The translations under genes and the position numbers were made by a program. Source: JBHYGK01 sp051859045 (lineage in GTDB: Bacteria; Pseudomonadota; Gammaproteobacteria; Xanthomonadales; Xanthomonadaceae). Taken from it: a stretch of DNA of 64,000 nt. The stretch spans positions 14,673-78,672 of the forward strand of contig JBHYGK010000005.1 of NCBI GenBank assembly GCA_051859045.1, in the 5' to 3' direction. Under the pieces are notes generated by a model that was not told the origin of the DNA, made no database searches, and worked only from the letters and a program-made list of their open reading frames with translations. Positions 49,835 to 58,705 of the stretch are shown here, piece after piece. Numbering within the stretch: position 1 is the first letter of the stretch; each line of letters starts with the position of its first letter.

Positions 49835-51955
49835 TTACCAGATCGAGATGCGCTGCTCGCCCTCGCGCACCATCGCGTCGCCGCTCGCGCAGTTGAACGC
49901 GGCCTGGAACGCGGCCATGTTCGACGGCGCGCCGATGGCGCGGAAGTTCGCCGGGGCGTGGCTGTCGGTGGTCAGGCGCACCTTCAGCTCCTCGTCCTTG
50001 AAGCCGCGGCGCCACACGGTGGCCCAGTTCAGGAACAGGCGCTGCTCGCCGGTGTAGCCGTCGATCACCGGGGCCTCGTTGCCGCCCAGCGAGGCCAGGT
50101 AGGCCGCGTGGGCGACCGTGAGGCCGCCGAGGTCGGCGATGTTCTCGCCCAGCGTCAGGGTGCCGTTGACGTGCAGGCCGTCGATCGACTCGTAGGCGTC
50201 GAACTGCTCCACCAGCTGGCCGGTGCGCTCGCCGAAGGCGGCCATGTCGCCGTCGGTCCACCAGTTCTCGAACTTGCCGGTCGGGCCGAAGCGGCTGCCC
50301 TGGTCGTCGTAGCCGTGGATCATCTCGTGGCCGATCACCGCGCCGATGCCGCCGTAGTTGAAGGCGTCGTCGGCGTTGGCGTCGAAGAACGGCGGCTGCA
50401 GGATCGCGGCCGGGAAGACGATCTCGTTGGCCAGCGGGTTGTAGTAGGCGTTGACCGTCTGCGGGGTCATGCCCCACTCGCTGCGGTCGACCGGCTGGCC
50501 GATCTTGGCCAGCTCGAAGCGGTAGTTGAAGGCGTTGGCCGCCATCAGGTTGCCCGCGTAGCTGTCGCGCGAGGTGGCCAGGCCCTCCCACGAGCGCCAG
50601 CGGTCCGGGTAGCCGATCTTGGGCGTGAAGCTGGCCCACTTCTCGAGCGCCTTGGCCTTGGTCTCGGCGCTCATCCACTCGAGGTTCTCGAGGCGCACCT
50701 TCAGCGCCTCGCCGAGGTTGGCGACGAGCTGCTCCATGCGCGCCTTGGCCTCCGGGGTGAACGCCACCTCGACGTACTCCTGGCCCAGGGCCTCGCCGAC
50801 GGTGCCGTTGACGGCGCCGAGCACGCGCTGCCAGCGCGGGCGCATCTCCTGCTGGCCGCGCAGGGTGCGGCCGTAGAAGTTGAAGTTCTCCTCGGCGAAC
50901 GCGTCGGCCAGGTAGGGCGCGGCGTTGTCGATCGCGTGGAAGCGCAGGTAGGCCTGCCAGGTGGCCGCCGGGACCTCGGCGATCATCGTGCTGACCTCGG
51001 CGTGGAAGTCGGGCTGGGCCAGCGAGAACATCGCCGGGGCCGCGACGCCGTGGCTCTCGAACAGCGCGGTCCACGGGAAGTTCGGGCTGATCGCGTCGGC
51101 CTCGGCCAGGGTGACCGGGTTGTAGTACAGCGAGACGTCGCGCGAGAGCTCGGCGCTGGAGAGCGACTTCGACGCGAGGCGGGCCTCGAAGTCGAACACG
51201 GCCTGGGCCTGCGCCGCGGCGTCCTCGGCGCTGGCGCCGCCGAGCACGAGGGTCGCGGCGATGTGCGCGCGGTAGGCCTCGCGGGCGGCCACGTAGTCGG
51301 CGCGGTCGCCGGTGTAGTAGTCGCGGTCGGGCAGGCCGAGGCCGCCCTGGGTCGCGTAGGCGATGTTGAGCTCGGGGTTGTTGAAGTCGGCCTGCGGGCC
51401 GAAGCCGAACACCACGCCGCGGCCCTCGAGGTTGCTCTGGCGGAGGTGGGCGGCGATCGAGGCCGGGTCGGCGAGCGCGGCGATGGCGTCGAGCTCGGCC
51501 TGGATCGGCGCGAGGCCGGCGGCGTTGACCGCGGCCTCGTCCATGCCGGTGGCCCAGATGTCGCCGATCAGCTTGCGGGTGCCGGTGCCGGCGGCGTCGG
51601 CGCCGGCGTCCTCGACCAGCGCGCGCTGGATCTCGAACGAGCGCTCCTGGAGGATCTCGAAGCTGCCCCAGGTGGTCTTGTCGGCCGGGACCGGGTTGGC
51701 GGCGAGCCAGCGGGCATTCACGTGGCCGGCGAGGTCCTGGCAGACCGGGATCGACGGGTCGACGTCGCTGGCGGCGAAGCTGATCGCCGGGGTGGTGGCG
51801 GTGATGACGCGGGCCGGCTCGGCGGCCGGGGCCGGCGCGGCGGCCTCCGGGGCGGGCTCGGCGGTGCAGGCGGCGAGCGCCGCGGTCACGGCGAAGGCGA
51901 GGGCGAGCGGCTTGAACGCGCGGGTGGCGCGGCGGAGCGAAGGACGGGACGTCAC
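49835..51955 (-). CDS. M13-family metallopeptidase lipoprotein
   Basis: A 706-aa zinc endopeptidase paralogous to the one at 46.5-48.5 kb. A lipoprotein signal ends in VTAALAAC, so it should be membrane-anchored. The M13_N domain begins near VCQDLAGHVNARWLAANPVPADKT, with GLGLPDRDYYTG. The catalytic domain has IGHEMIHGYDDQGSRFG (HExxH, about residue 533) and GENIADLGGLTVAH, ending in ISIW, the conserved M13 C-terminus. Start is GTG at 51955. It forms its own transcription unit. Confidence 0.95.
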   Translation of the reverse strand: MTSRPSLRRATRAFKPLALAFAVTAALAACTAEPAPEAAAPAPAAEPARVITATTPAISFAASDVDPSIPVCQDLAGHVNARWLAANPVPADKTTWGSFEILQERSFEIQRALVEDAGADAAGTGTRKLIGDIWATGMDEAAVNAAGLAPIQAELDAIAALADPASIAAHLRQSNLEGRGVVFGFGPQADFNNPELNIAYATQGGLGLPDRDYYTGDRADYVAAREAYRAHIAATLVLGGASAEDAAAQAQAVFDFEARLASKSLSSAELSRDVSLYYNPVTLAEADAISPNFPWTALFESHGVAAPAMFSLAQPDFHAEVSTMIAEVPAATWQAYLRFHAIDNAAPYLADAFAEENFNFYGRTLRGQQEMRPRWQRVLGAVNGTVGEALGQEYVEVAFTPEAKARMEQLVANLGEALKVRLENLEWMSAETKAKALEKWASFTPKIGYPDRWRSWEGLATSRDSYAGNLMAANAFNYRFELAKIGQPVDRSEWGMTPQTVNAYYNPLANEIVFPAAILQPPFFDANADDAFNYGGIGAVIGHEMIHGYDDQGSRFGPTGKFENWWTDGDMAAFGERTGQLVEQFDAYESIDGLHVNGTLTLGENIADLGGLTVAHAAYLASLGGNEAPVIDGYTGEQRLFLNWATVWRRGFKDEELKVRLTTDSHAPANFRAIGAPSNMAAFQAAFNCASGDAMVREGEQRISIW

Positions 51956-52204
51956 GTGGGTCTCCCGGGCCCGGAGGCCGGATGGTGGTGGTTGGAGTGG
52001 CGGGCGGGGGACGGGGCTCGCGGCGCGGCGCCGGCACGGGGCTCGGCGGGGCGGGGCGGACGGGTCCGGCGCCCCCCGATCTTAGCGCTCCGCGCCGGGG
52101 CGGGGGCGGTGTCGGAGGTCATGGCCCGCGGGCGGGGCCGGGGCCGCTGGCGCGCCGGCGCGGGTGGAGTACCCTGCGGGGCCGCGTCGCGACGAGGTGC
52201 CTGC

Positions 52205-53602
52205 ATGCTGGTCCGATTCCACGGTGCCGCCGGCGAAGTCACCGGCTCCTGCCACGAGGTCGAGGCCGCTGGCCATCGGCTGCTGCTCGACTGCGGCCTG
52301 ATCCAGGGCGGCCGCGAGGACGAGGCGCGCAACCGCGCGCCGTTCGGCTTCGATCCCGCCGCGCTCGACGCCGTCGTGCTCAGCCACGCGCACATCGACC
52401 ACTGCGGCCGGCTGCCGCTGCTGGTGCGGCGCGGCTTCCGCGGCCCGATCCACTGCACCGCGGCCACCGCCGACCTGCTGCGCATCATGCTCGAGGACAG
52501 CGCCCGCCTGGCCGAGGCCGACGCCGAGCGCGACAACCGCCGCCGCCCCGCCCACGCCCCGCCCGCCGTCCCGCTGTACGACCTCGACGACGTCGAGGCC
52601 ACGCTCGCGCGCCTGGCCCCGCATCCGCTCGACGTGCCGCGCCTGATCCTGCCAGGGATCACCCTGCTGCTGCGCGAGGCCGGCCACATCCTCGGCTCGG
52701 CCAGCGTCGAGCTGCGCGCCGACGAGGGCGGCGGCCGCGAGCGCGTGCTGGTGTTCTCCGGCGACGTGGGCATGCACGGCACCCCGATCCTGCGCGACCC
52801 CGCGCCGCCCGGCCGCGCCGACCTGGTGCTGCTCGAGAGCACCTACGGCGACCGCCTGCACCGCCCGCGCGAGGACACCGTGGCCGAGCTCGGCGCGGTG
52901 TTCGACCAGGCCTGGCGCGAGGGCGGCAACGTGCTGATCCCGGCGTTCGCGGTGGGCCGCACCCAGGAGCTGCTGTACTGGATGGCCGAGCACTACGACG
53001 CCTGGACGCTGTCGCGCTGGCAGATCTTCCTGGACTCGCCGATGGCCACGAAGGTGGCGCGCGTCTACGAGCACCACCACGGCCTGTTCGACGCCGACGC
53101 CGTGCGCGCGTGGCGGCACCGCAACCCCTTCACCCTGCCCAACCTCGTGGCCACCAGCGAGGTCGCGCAGAGCCAGGCGATCAACCGCTTCACCGGCGGC
53201 GCGATCATCATCGCGGGCTCGGGCATGTGCAACGGCGGCCGGATCCGCCACCACCTGCGCCAGAACCTCGGCCGGCCCAACGCCCACGTGGTGTTCGCCG
53301 GCTACCAGGCCGCGGGCACGCTGGGCCGGCGGCTGGTGGACGGGCAGCGCGAGGTGCGGATCTTCGGCGAGGAGATCCACGTGCGCGCCCAGCGCCACAC
53401 CATCGGCGGGCTCTCGGCGCACGCCGACCAGGCCGGCCTGCTCGACTGGTACGGCGCCGCCCGCGACGCCGACGGCGGGCACCCCAAGGTGGTGCTGGTG
53501 CACGGCGAGGACCGCGCCCGCGAGCCGATGGCCGAGGCCATCGCCCGGCGCTTCGGCGTGCGCACGCGGCTGGCGCGGCCGGGCGACGTCGTCGAGGTCT
53601 AG
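52205..53602 (+). CDS. MBL-fold beta-CASP RNA-processing exonuclease-like protein
   Basis: A 465-aa cytoplasmic nuclease related to CPSF-73/RNase J-type enzymes. The MBL motif HAHIDHCGRLP is near residue 61, AGHILGSASVEL and VFSGDVG further on, then the beta-CASP signature LLESTYGDRLHR, PAFAVGRTQELLYWM, GSGMCNGGRIRHHL (motif B region) and GGLSAHADQAGLLDW (motif C). GAGG lies 7 nt before the ATG. The upstream open frame has no supporting similarity. It is the only plus-strand gene between 43.6 and 64 kb. Confidence 0.93.
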   Translation: MLVRFHGAAGEVTGSCHEVEAAGHRLLLDCGLIQGGREDEARNRAPFGFDPAALDAVVLSHAHIDHCGRLPLLVRRGFRGPIHCTAATADLLRIMLEDSARLAEADAERDNRRRPAHAPPAVPLYDLDDVEATLARLAPHPLDVPRLILPGITLLLREAGHILGSASVELRADEGGGRERVLVFSGDVGMHGTPILRDPAPPGRADLVLLESTYGDRLHRPREDTVAELGAVFDQAWREGGNVLIPAFAVGRTQELLYWMAEHYDAWTLSRWQIFLDSPMATKVARVYEHHHGLFDADAVRAWRHRNPFTLPNLVATSEVAQSQAINRFTGGAIIIAGSGMCNGGRIRHHLRQNLGRPNAHVVFAGYQAAGTLGRRLVDGQREVRIFGEEIHVRAQRHTIGGLSAHADQAGLLDWYGAARDADGGHPKVVLVHGEDRAREPMAEAIARRFGVRTRLARPGDVVEV

Positions 53603-53635
53603 TCCCGCGCCCGCGCGGCGTGCGCCGCCCGGCCC

Positions 53636-55084
53636 TCAGTCGGCCGGGCGGGGGCGCGGGGTGGCGACGTAGCCGCCGAAGCTGCCCGCGGCGCCCGGGA
53701 ACACCACCGGGCTCTCGCTGCCGTCGGCCGCCACGGCCGAGACGCCGAAGAAGTAGTTGTCGATGACCACGTTGCGCAGCACGTGCTCGGACGCGGCGCC
53801 GCCGGGCACGAACACGCTGTGCGTCCACGTGGGCTCGGTGGTCAGGCGCCAGTGGACGCGGTAGCCCGCCAGCGTGGGCGAGAGCGCCGGGGGCACCGGC
53901 GTCCAGCGCAGCGTGGTGTCGGCCATGACCGCGCCGGCGATCGTGACGTCGGCCGGCGGCGGCGGGGCGAGCGCCATGCCCGCCAGCGCGACGGCATTCA
54001 GCGCGGTGAGCTTGGCGGCGTAGTCGAAGTCCACGCCGTCGAGCGTGTCGCCGTACACGCGGCCGTCCTCGGTGCGCAGGTCCTGGTGCTGGCGGTCGTA
54101 GTGCTCGTGGGTCTCCATCACCCGCACGCCGGGGTAGCCCACGTCGTTGAAGGGCCGGTGGTGGCCGCCGCGGCCGAAGCGGTCGAGGCGGTAGACCACC
54201 ATCACCTCGAGGTTGGGCACGTAGCGCTCGCCCACGGCCTCGATGTAGCGCGCGAGGTTGCGGCTGGGGGAGTCGACCTCGCCGCCGGTGAAGCGGCGCT
54301 GGGCGGCCTCCTCGGGGGTCTCGGTGTGGCGGGTGCCCTCGGCGAACACGCGCGCGGTGGTGTTGTCGATGACGCCGTCGATGCCGCGGATGTTGCCGAT
54401 CATGTCGTTGTTGAGCACCGCGGTGAGCCGCCAGCCCTCGCGCAGCGCCTCGTCGGCGAGGATGCGGCCGCCGACCAGGCCCTGCTCCTCGCCAGCCAGC
54501 GCGGCGTAGACGATGGTGCCCGGGAAGCGGTGCCGGCTGAGCACGCGCGCGGCCTCGAGCGTGCCGGCCAGGCCCGACGCGTTGTCGTTGGCGCCGGGCG
54601 AGTCGGAGGTGGCGTCCATGATGTCGGTGACGCGCGAGTCGATGTCGCCGGCCATCATCACGTAGCGCCCGGGGTCGGACGTGCCGCGCTGGATCGCGAT
54701 CACGCTGGTCACCTCGGTGGGCTCGGGGATGCGCGGCAGGCCCGAGACGACCTCGCTGGAGTAGCGCACCTCGAGGCAGCCGCCGCAGGCGGCGGAGATG
54801 CGCTCGAACTCCGCGAAGATCCAGCGCCGCGCGGCGCCGATGCCGCGGGTGTCGGACGCCGTCTCCGACAGGGTGTGGCGGGTGCCGAAGCCCACGAGGG
54901 TGCGGATGTCGGCCTCGATGCGCGCGGCCGAGGGCGCCAGCGCGATCTCGCGCAGCAGCGGCAGCTCGGCCGGCGGGACGGGCGCGGCGGCGCTGGCCGG
55001 CGCGGGCGTGGCGGCGGCGGTGGCCGGCGCGGCGGCCAGCAGCAGGGTCGCGGCGAGCGACAGCGCGAGGGGCGTCGGGGTCAC
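53636..55084 (-). CDS. Exported M28-family peptidase with C-terminal Fn3-like domain
   Basis: A 482-aa secreted aminopeptidase-like protein. Signal peptide LSLAATLLLAAAPATAAA. The M28 core is clear: GANDNASGLAGTLEAARVL with a bridging Asp, LAGEEQGLVGG with the catalytic Glu pair, NNDMIGN, and GHHRPFNDVGYPGVRVMETHEHYDRQHQD. The first metal ligand, normally a His in the (G/A)HxDS motif, is Asp here (MAGDIDSR near residue 143). A fibronectin-III-like domain fills the last about 95 residues (TTLRWTPVPPALSPTLAGYRVHWR). GTG start overlaps the DUF885 stop. Confidence 0.9.
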   Translation of the reverse strand: MTPTPLALSLAATLLLAAAPATAAATPAPASAAAPVPPAELPLLREIALAPSAARIEADIRTLVGFGTRHTLSETASDTRGIGAARRWIFAEFERISAACGGCLEVRYSSEVVSGLPRIPEPTEVTSVIAIQRGTSDPGRYVMMAGDIDSRVTDIMDATSDSPGANDNASGLAGTLEAARVLSRHRFPGTIVYAALAGEEQGLVGGRILADEALREGWRLTAVLNNDMIGNIRGIDGVIDNTTARVFAEGTRHTETPEEAAQRRFTGGEVDSPSRNLARYIEAVGERYVPNLEVMVVYRLDRFGRGGHHRPFNDVGYPGVRVMETHEHYDRQHQDLRTEDGRVYGDTLDGVDFDYAAKLTALNAVALAGMALAPPPPADVTIAGAVMADTTLRWTPVPPALSPTLAGYRVHWRLTTEPTWTHSVFVPGGAASEHVLRNVVIDNYFFGVSAVAADGSESPVVFPGAAGSFGGYVATPRPRPAD

Positions 55085-57045
55085 GGGGCGGTCTCCGGGG
55101 TGGGGGTGGCGGTGGCGGCGGCGCCGCCGCCGTCGCGGGGGGTGTCGCGGGTGGCGTCGATCCAGCGCGCGATCTTGGCCTCGAGCACGTCCAGCGGCAC
55201 CGAGCCGTCGCGCAGCACCTCGGCGTGGAAGGCCGCGGCGTCGAAGCGATCGCCCAGCGCCTGCTCGGCCTGCGCGCGCAGCGCGGTGATGCGCAGCTGG
55301 CCCACCTTGTAGGCCAGCGCCTGGCCGGGGATGGCCATGTAGCGCTCGGCCTCGGCGCGGGCCTCGGTCATCGTGGTGGCGGAGTTGGCCAGCATGTAGT
55401 CGATCACCTGCTCGCGGGTCCAGCCCTTGGCGTGCAGCCCGGTGTCGACGACCAGGCGGATCGCGCGCCAGAGCTCGGCTTGCAGCGCGCCGAACTTCTG
55501 GTGCGGGTCGGCGTAGGCGCCCAGCGCGTCGCCCAGCGACTCCGCGTACAGGCCCCAGCCCTCGGAGAAGGCGATCTCGCCGCCGAAGCGGCGGAACATC
55601 GGCAGCCCGGTCAGCTCCTGCTGCAGCGCCAGCTGGAAGTGGTGGCCGGGCTTGGCCTCGTGCAGGTACAGCGAGGCCACGTCCCAGGTCTTGCGCGAGG
55701 GCAGGTCGTAGGTGTTGACGTAGAAGATGCCCGGCCGCGTGCCGTCCTCGCTGGGGCGCTGGTAGCTGCCGCCGGCCGCCGAGGCCGCGCGGTAGGCCTC
55801 GACCGGGCGGATCTCGAAGCCCGCGCGCGGCAGCAGGGTGAACTGCGCCGTGATCGCGGGCTCCAGCGCCTCGCCGAACGCGTTGTACGCGTCCAGCAGC
55901 GCCTGCTCGCTGGCGAACTCGAAGCGCGGGTCGGTGGTCATGTAGGCGAAGAAGGCCGGCAGGTCGCCGGCGAAGCCCACCTGCGCCATCACGCCGCGCA
56001 TCTCGCCGTGGATGCGCGCCACCTCGGCCAGGCCGACCTGGTGGATCTCCTCGGGCGTCATCGCGGTGGTGGTGCTGCGCGCGGCGTTGAACGCGTACCA
56101 GGCCTCGCCGTCGGGCAGGTCGGCCAGGCCGTGGGTGTCGCGGCAGGCCGGCAGGTACTCGGTGGCCACGAACTCCCGCAGGCGGCGGAAGGCCGGCATC
56201 AGCTCGTCGGCGATCATGCCGCGGTACTCGGCCTCGATGCGGGCGCGGTCCTCGCCGCCGATGGCCTCGGGCATCGTCGCCACCGGGCGCCAGAACAGGG
56301 TGTCCTCGGGCGCGTCGTGGATCAGCGCGTCGAGCTGCGGCAGCACGCGCTCCATCAGCACCTTCGGCTGCACCACGCCGGCGGCGATGCCCTCGCGCAT
56401 GTTGGCGATCATGCTGTCCACCAGCACCGGCACCCGCGCGCCGCGGGCCCGCCAGGCGGCGTAGTCGGCCGCCGTGGCGAAGGGCTGCGCGCCGGTGCCC
56501 GAGCCCAGCTGGGCGAGCTGGTTGGGGAAGGACGAGAACTGGTTGAGCGGCTGCATCCAGCCGGGGAAGCGCTCGCCCTCGATCTCGCGCTCGAGGCCGC
56601 GCACCAGGATGCGCAGGCTCAGCGCGGCGTCGTCCTCGAGCGCGTCGGCGTCGAGGGCCTGCGCGCGCGCCAGCCACTGGCGGTTGGAGGCCGAGACCTC
56701 GGCGCGGTAGTCGGCCGAGAACAGGTCGGGCAGCTGGTCGTTGTAGCGCGCGTCGCCCACCTGGGTGGCGCGCAGCGGGTTGAGCCGCAGCTGGGCCTCC
56801 CAGTAGTCGGCGAAGAGCTGCGTGGCCGCGCGCTGGGCCTCGGCGCGCGCCTCGGGCGTCGGGGCGGCGGCGCTCGTGCCGGTGGGGGCGTCCGCGGCGG
56901 CGGCGTCCCCGGCGTCGCCGGCGCCGCAGGCGCCCAGGGCGAGGGCCAGGGACGCGGCGAGGGCGGTGGCGAGCAGGCGGCGCGGCGCGGCGATGCGGAG
57001 CGAGGCGCTGTGGGGCGTGGCGCTGCGGGGCGAGGCGTGCGGCAT
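55081..57045 (-). CDS. DUF885 lipoprotein (probable peptidase)
   Basis: A 654-aa lipoprotein; the signal ends LALALGACG. DUF885 proteins are gluzincin-like: here LYLHEAKPGHHFQLAL near residue 460 gives the HExxxGHH metal motif, and GGEIAFSEGWGLYAESLG about 30 residues on gives the third ligand. Other family blocks: YWEAQLRLNPLRATQVGD, AWYAFNAARSTTTAMTPEEIHQVGLAEVARI and PGQALAYKVGQLRI. Substrate is probably peptides. It is coupled to the M28 gene (GTGA overlap) and follows YhhQ by 19 nt. Confidence 0.92.
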   Translation of the reverse strand: MPHASPRSATPHSASLRIAAPRRLLATALAASLALALGACGAGDAGDAAAADAPTGTSAAAPTPEARAEAQRAATQLFADYWEAQLRLNPLRATQVGDARYNDQLPDLFSADYRAEVSASNRQWLARAQALDADALEDDAALSLRILVRGLEREIEGERFPGWMQPLNQFSSFPNQLAQLGSGTGAQPFATAADYAAWRARGARVPVLVDSMIANMREGIAAGVVQPKVLMERVLPQLDALIHDAPEDTLFWRPVATMPEAIGGEDRARIEAEYRGMIADELMPAFRRLREFVATEYLPACRDTHGLADLPDGEAWYAFNAARSTTTAMTPEEIHQVGLAEVARIHGEMRGVMAQVGFAGDLPAFFAYMTTDPRFEFASEQALLDAYNAFGEALEPAITAQFTLLPRAGFEIRPVEAYRAASAAGGSYQRPSEDGTRPGIFYVNTYDLPSRKTWDVASLYLHEAKPGHHFQLALQQELTGLPMFRRFGGEIAFSEGWGLYAESLGDALGAYADPHQKFGALQAELWRAIRLVVDTGLHAKGWTREQVIDYMLANSATTMTEARAEAERYMAIPGQALAYKVGQLRITALRAQAEQALGDRFDAAAFHAEVLRDGSVPLDVLEAKIARWIDATRDTPRDGGGAAATATPTPETAP

Positions 57046-57064
57046 GCGAGGGGGCTCCGTGGGG

Positions 57065-57844
57065 TCAGTTGGCGGCGGCGGCGCGCAGCTCGGCGGCGCG
57101 CGCGCGGCCGAGGTAGCGGGTGATGCCGGCGCGCACCAGGTACAGCAGCGGGATCAGCGCGATCGCCGCGGCCATCTTGTAGAGGTAGTTCAGCGTGCCC
57201 ACCGCCCAGAACAGCGACATCGACCACTGCTGCGGGCCGAGCACGAACGCGATGTAGAGCACCACGAAGCTGTCCACCAGCTGCGACACCGCGGTGGAGC
57301 CGGTGGCGCGCAGCCACACCAGGCGCTCGCCGGTGGCCGCGCGGATGCGGTGGAACACGCTGACGTCGATCAGCTGGCCCACCGCGAACGCGGTGACCGA
57401 GCCGGCGATCGTCCACAGGCCCTGGCCGAACACCGCCGCGAACGCAGCCTGGTAGTCGGGCACGCCCTGGCCGGCCGCGGCGGCCACCCACCACTCCGCC
57501 GGCGCCAGCGCGATCGCGGCGTAGGCGAACACGAAGCCGTACAGGATCAGCGCCACGGTGAGCCAGCTGATCGTGCGCACGCCGCGCTTGCCGTAGAACT
57601 CGTTGATGACGTCGGTCATCACGAACACCACCGGCCACAGCAGGGTGCCCGCGGTGAAGCTCAGCGAGCCCGACTGGCCGAACAGGTTCCACTCGAACGG
57701 CGGCTGCCCGAGCGTGTCCTCGAGCGCGAAGATCTTCACGCCGATCAGTTCGGCCAGCAGCGCGTTGGCCACGAAGAACCCGGCCAGCACCAGGAACAGC
57801 CGGGTGCCGCGGTCGTGCAGCGGGTGCGCGGCCGCGGCGCTCAC
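57065..57844 (-). CDS. yhhQ: Queuosine precursor transporter (VUT/YhhQ family)
   Basis: A 259-aa inner-membrane protein of six to seven helices. Family motifs: LLAELIGVKIFAL near residue 29, GTLLWPVVFVMTDVINEFYGKRGVRTISWLT near residue 67, and TAFAVGQLIDVSVFHRIRAATGERLVWLRATGSTAVSQLVDSFVV. YhhQ imports preQ0/preQ1, linking to queA/tgt at 25-27 kb. The start overlaps the stop of the DUF502 gene (ATGA). Confidence 0.94.
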   Translation of the reverse strand: MSAAAAHPLHDRGTRLFLVLAGFFVANALLAELIGVKIFALEDTLGQPPFEWNLFGQSGSLSFTAGTLLWPVVFVMTDVINEFYGKRGVRTISWLTVALILYGFVFAYAAIALAPAEWWVAAAAGQGVPDYQAAFAAVFGQGLWTIAGSVTAFAVGQLIDVSVFHRIRAATGERLVWLRATGSTAVSQLVDSFVVLYIAFVLGPQQWSMSLFWAVGTLNYLYKMAAAIALIPLLYLVRAGITRYLGRARAAELRAAAAN

Positions 57845-58626
57845 GCGGCGGGGTCCGGGGTCGGGCGGGCGGGCGCGGCGGCGGCGTCGGGCGCGTCGGG
57901 CGCGGCGGACGCCTGGCGGTCGTCGAAGTCGCCGTGGAAGCCGGCGTCGTCGAGCCGCCCGCGGCGCGAGAACGGCACGGTGTCGGGCGCCACCGCGCCT
58001 CCGGAGATGATGAAGGTCATGGCCTGGTCGACGCTCCAGTCGGTCATCACCAGGTGCTCCACCGGCACGATCTCGAGGTAGCCCGAGGTGGGGTTGGGCG
58101 TGGTGGGCACGTACACCGCGGCCAGCTCGCGGCCGGTGCCCTCCTCGAACAGGGTGCGGGTGACGAAGCCGACCACCTTCATGTCCTTGTGCGGGAAATC
58201 GATCAGCACCACGCGCTGGCCGCCGCCGGGCTTGGTCTGCAGGATGTCGAGCAGCTGCCGGGCGCTGCCGTAGATGGTCTTGGCCAGCGGGATGCGGCCG
58301 ATCACCGCCTCGAAGGCCTCCAGCGCGCGCTGGCCGACCAGGCGCCGGGCGAAGAAGCCCACGCCGAGGATGAACACCAGGGTCGCCACCAGCGACAGCG
58401 CGGTCAGCACCCAGCCCTCGGCGACCCAGCCCAGCGCGTTCGGGAACAGCGCGGCCACGCCGCCCAGCAGCGGGCCCACGAAGGGCTTGCCGAGGTCGGA
58501 GAGCAGGCCGAAGACGAAGGCGAACACGATCCAGGTCAGCCAGATCGGGAGCAGCGTCAGCAGGCCGGAGAGGAACCAGCGCTGCAGGCGGGCGGCGGTG
58601 ACGCGGGACGCGAGGGGAGGGCTCAT
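57841..58626 (-). CDS. DUF502 membrane protein
   Basis: A 261-aa protein with two long hydrophobic segments (FLSGLLTLLPIWLTWIVFAFVFGLLSDL; VLTALSLVATLVFILGVGFFARR) and a cytoplasmic domain carrying IPLAKTIYGSARQLLDIL, VVLIDFPHKDMKVVGFVTRT and VYVPTTPNPTSGYLEIVPVEHLVMTDWSVDQAMTFIISGG, the classic DUF502 blocks. Function unknown. First gene of the DUF502-yhhQ-DUF885-M28 operon. A TACACT at 58633-58638 (minus) ends only about 7 nt before the ATG, suggesting a leaderless message. Confidence 0.92.
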   Translation of the reverse strand: MSPPLASRVTAARLQRWFLSGLLTLLPIWLTWIVFAFVFGLLSDLGKPFVGPLLGGVAALFPNALGWVAEGWVLTALSLVATLVFILGVGFFARRLVGQRALEAFEAVIGRIPLAKTIYGSARQLLDILQTKPGGGQRVVLIDFPHKDMKVVGFVTRTLFEEGTGRELAAVYVPTTPNPTSGYLEIVPVEHLVMTDWSVDQAMTFIISGGAVAPDTVPFSRRGRLDDAGFHGDFDDRQASAAPDAPDAAAAPARPTPDPAA

Positions 58627-58705
58627 GGCCCGAGTGTAGACGCCGCGCGCGTGGGCGTGGCGTCGGCGGGGCCGGGGCCGGGCGGCCGCGCGCGGGCGGC
58701 GCGGC

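Noticed and set aside
49646..52204. Upstream plus-strand extension of the beta-CASP nuclease frame
   Set aside because: Overlaps the M13 peptidase on the other strand and has no similarity; the nuclease has a good RBS and start at 52205.
53636..56677. Single 1013-codon minus frame considered as a DUF885-M28 fusion
   Set aside because: The M28 frame is open upstream, but DUF885 is read in a different frame with its own stop at 55081 and the M28 gene has a GTG start overlapping it (GTGA), so these are two coupled genes.
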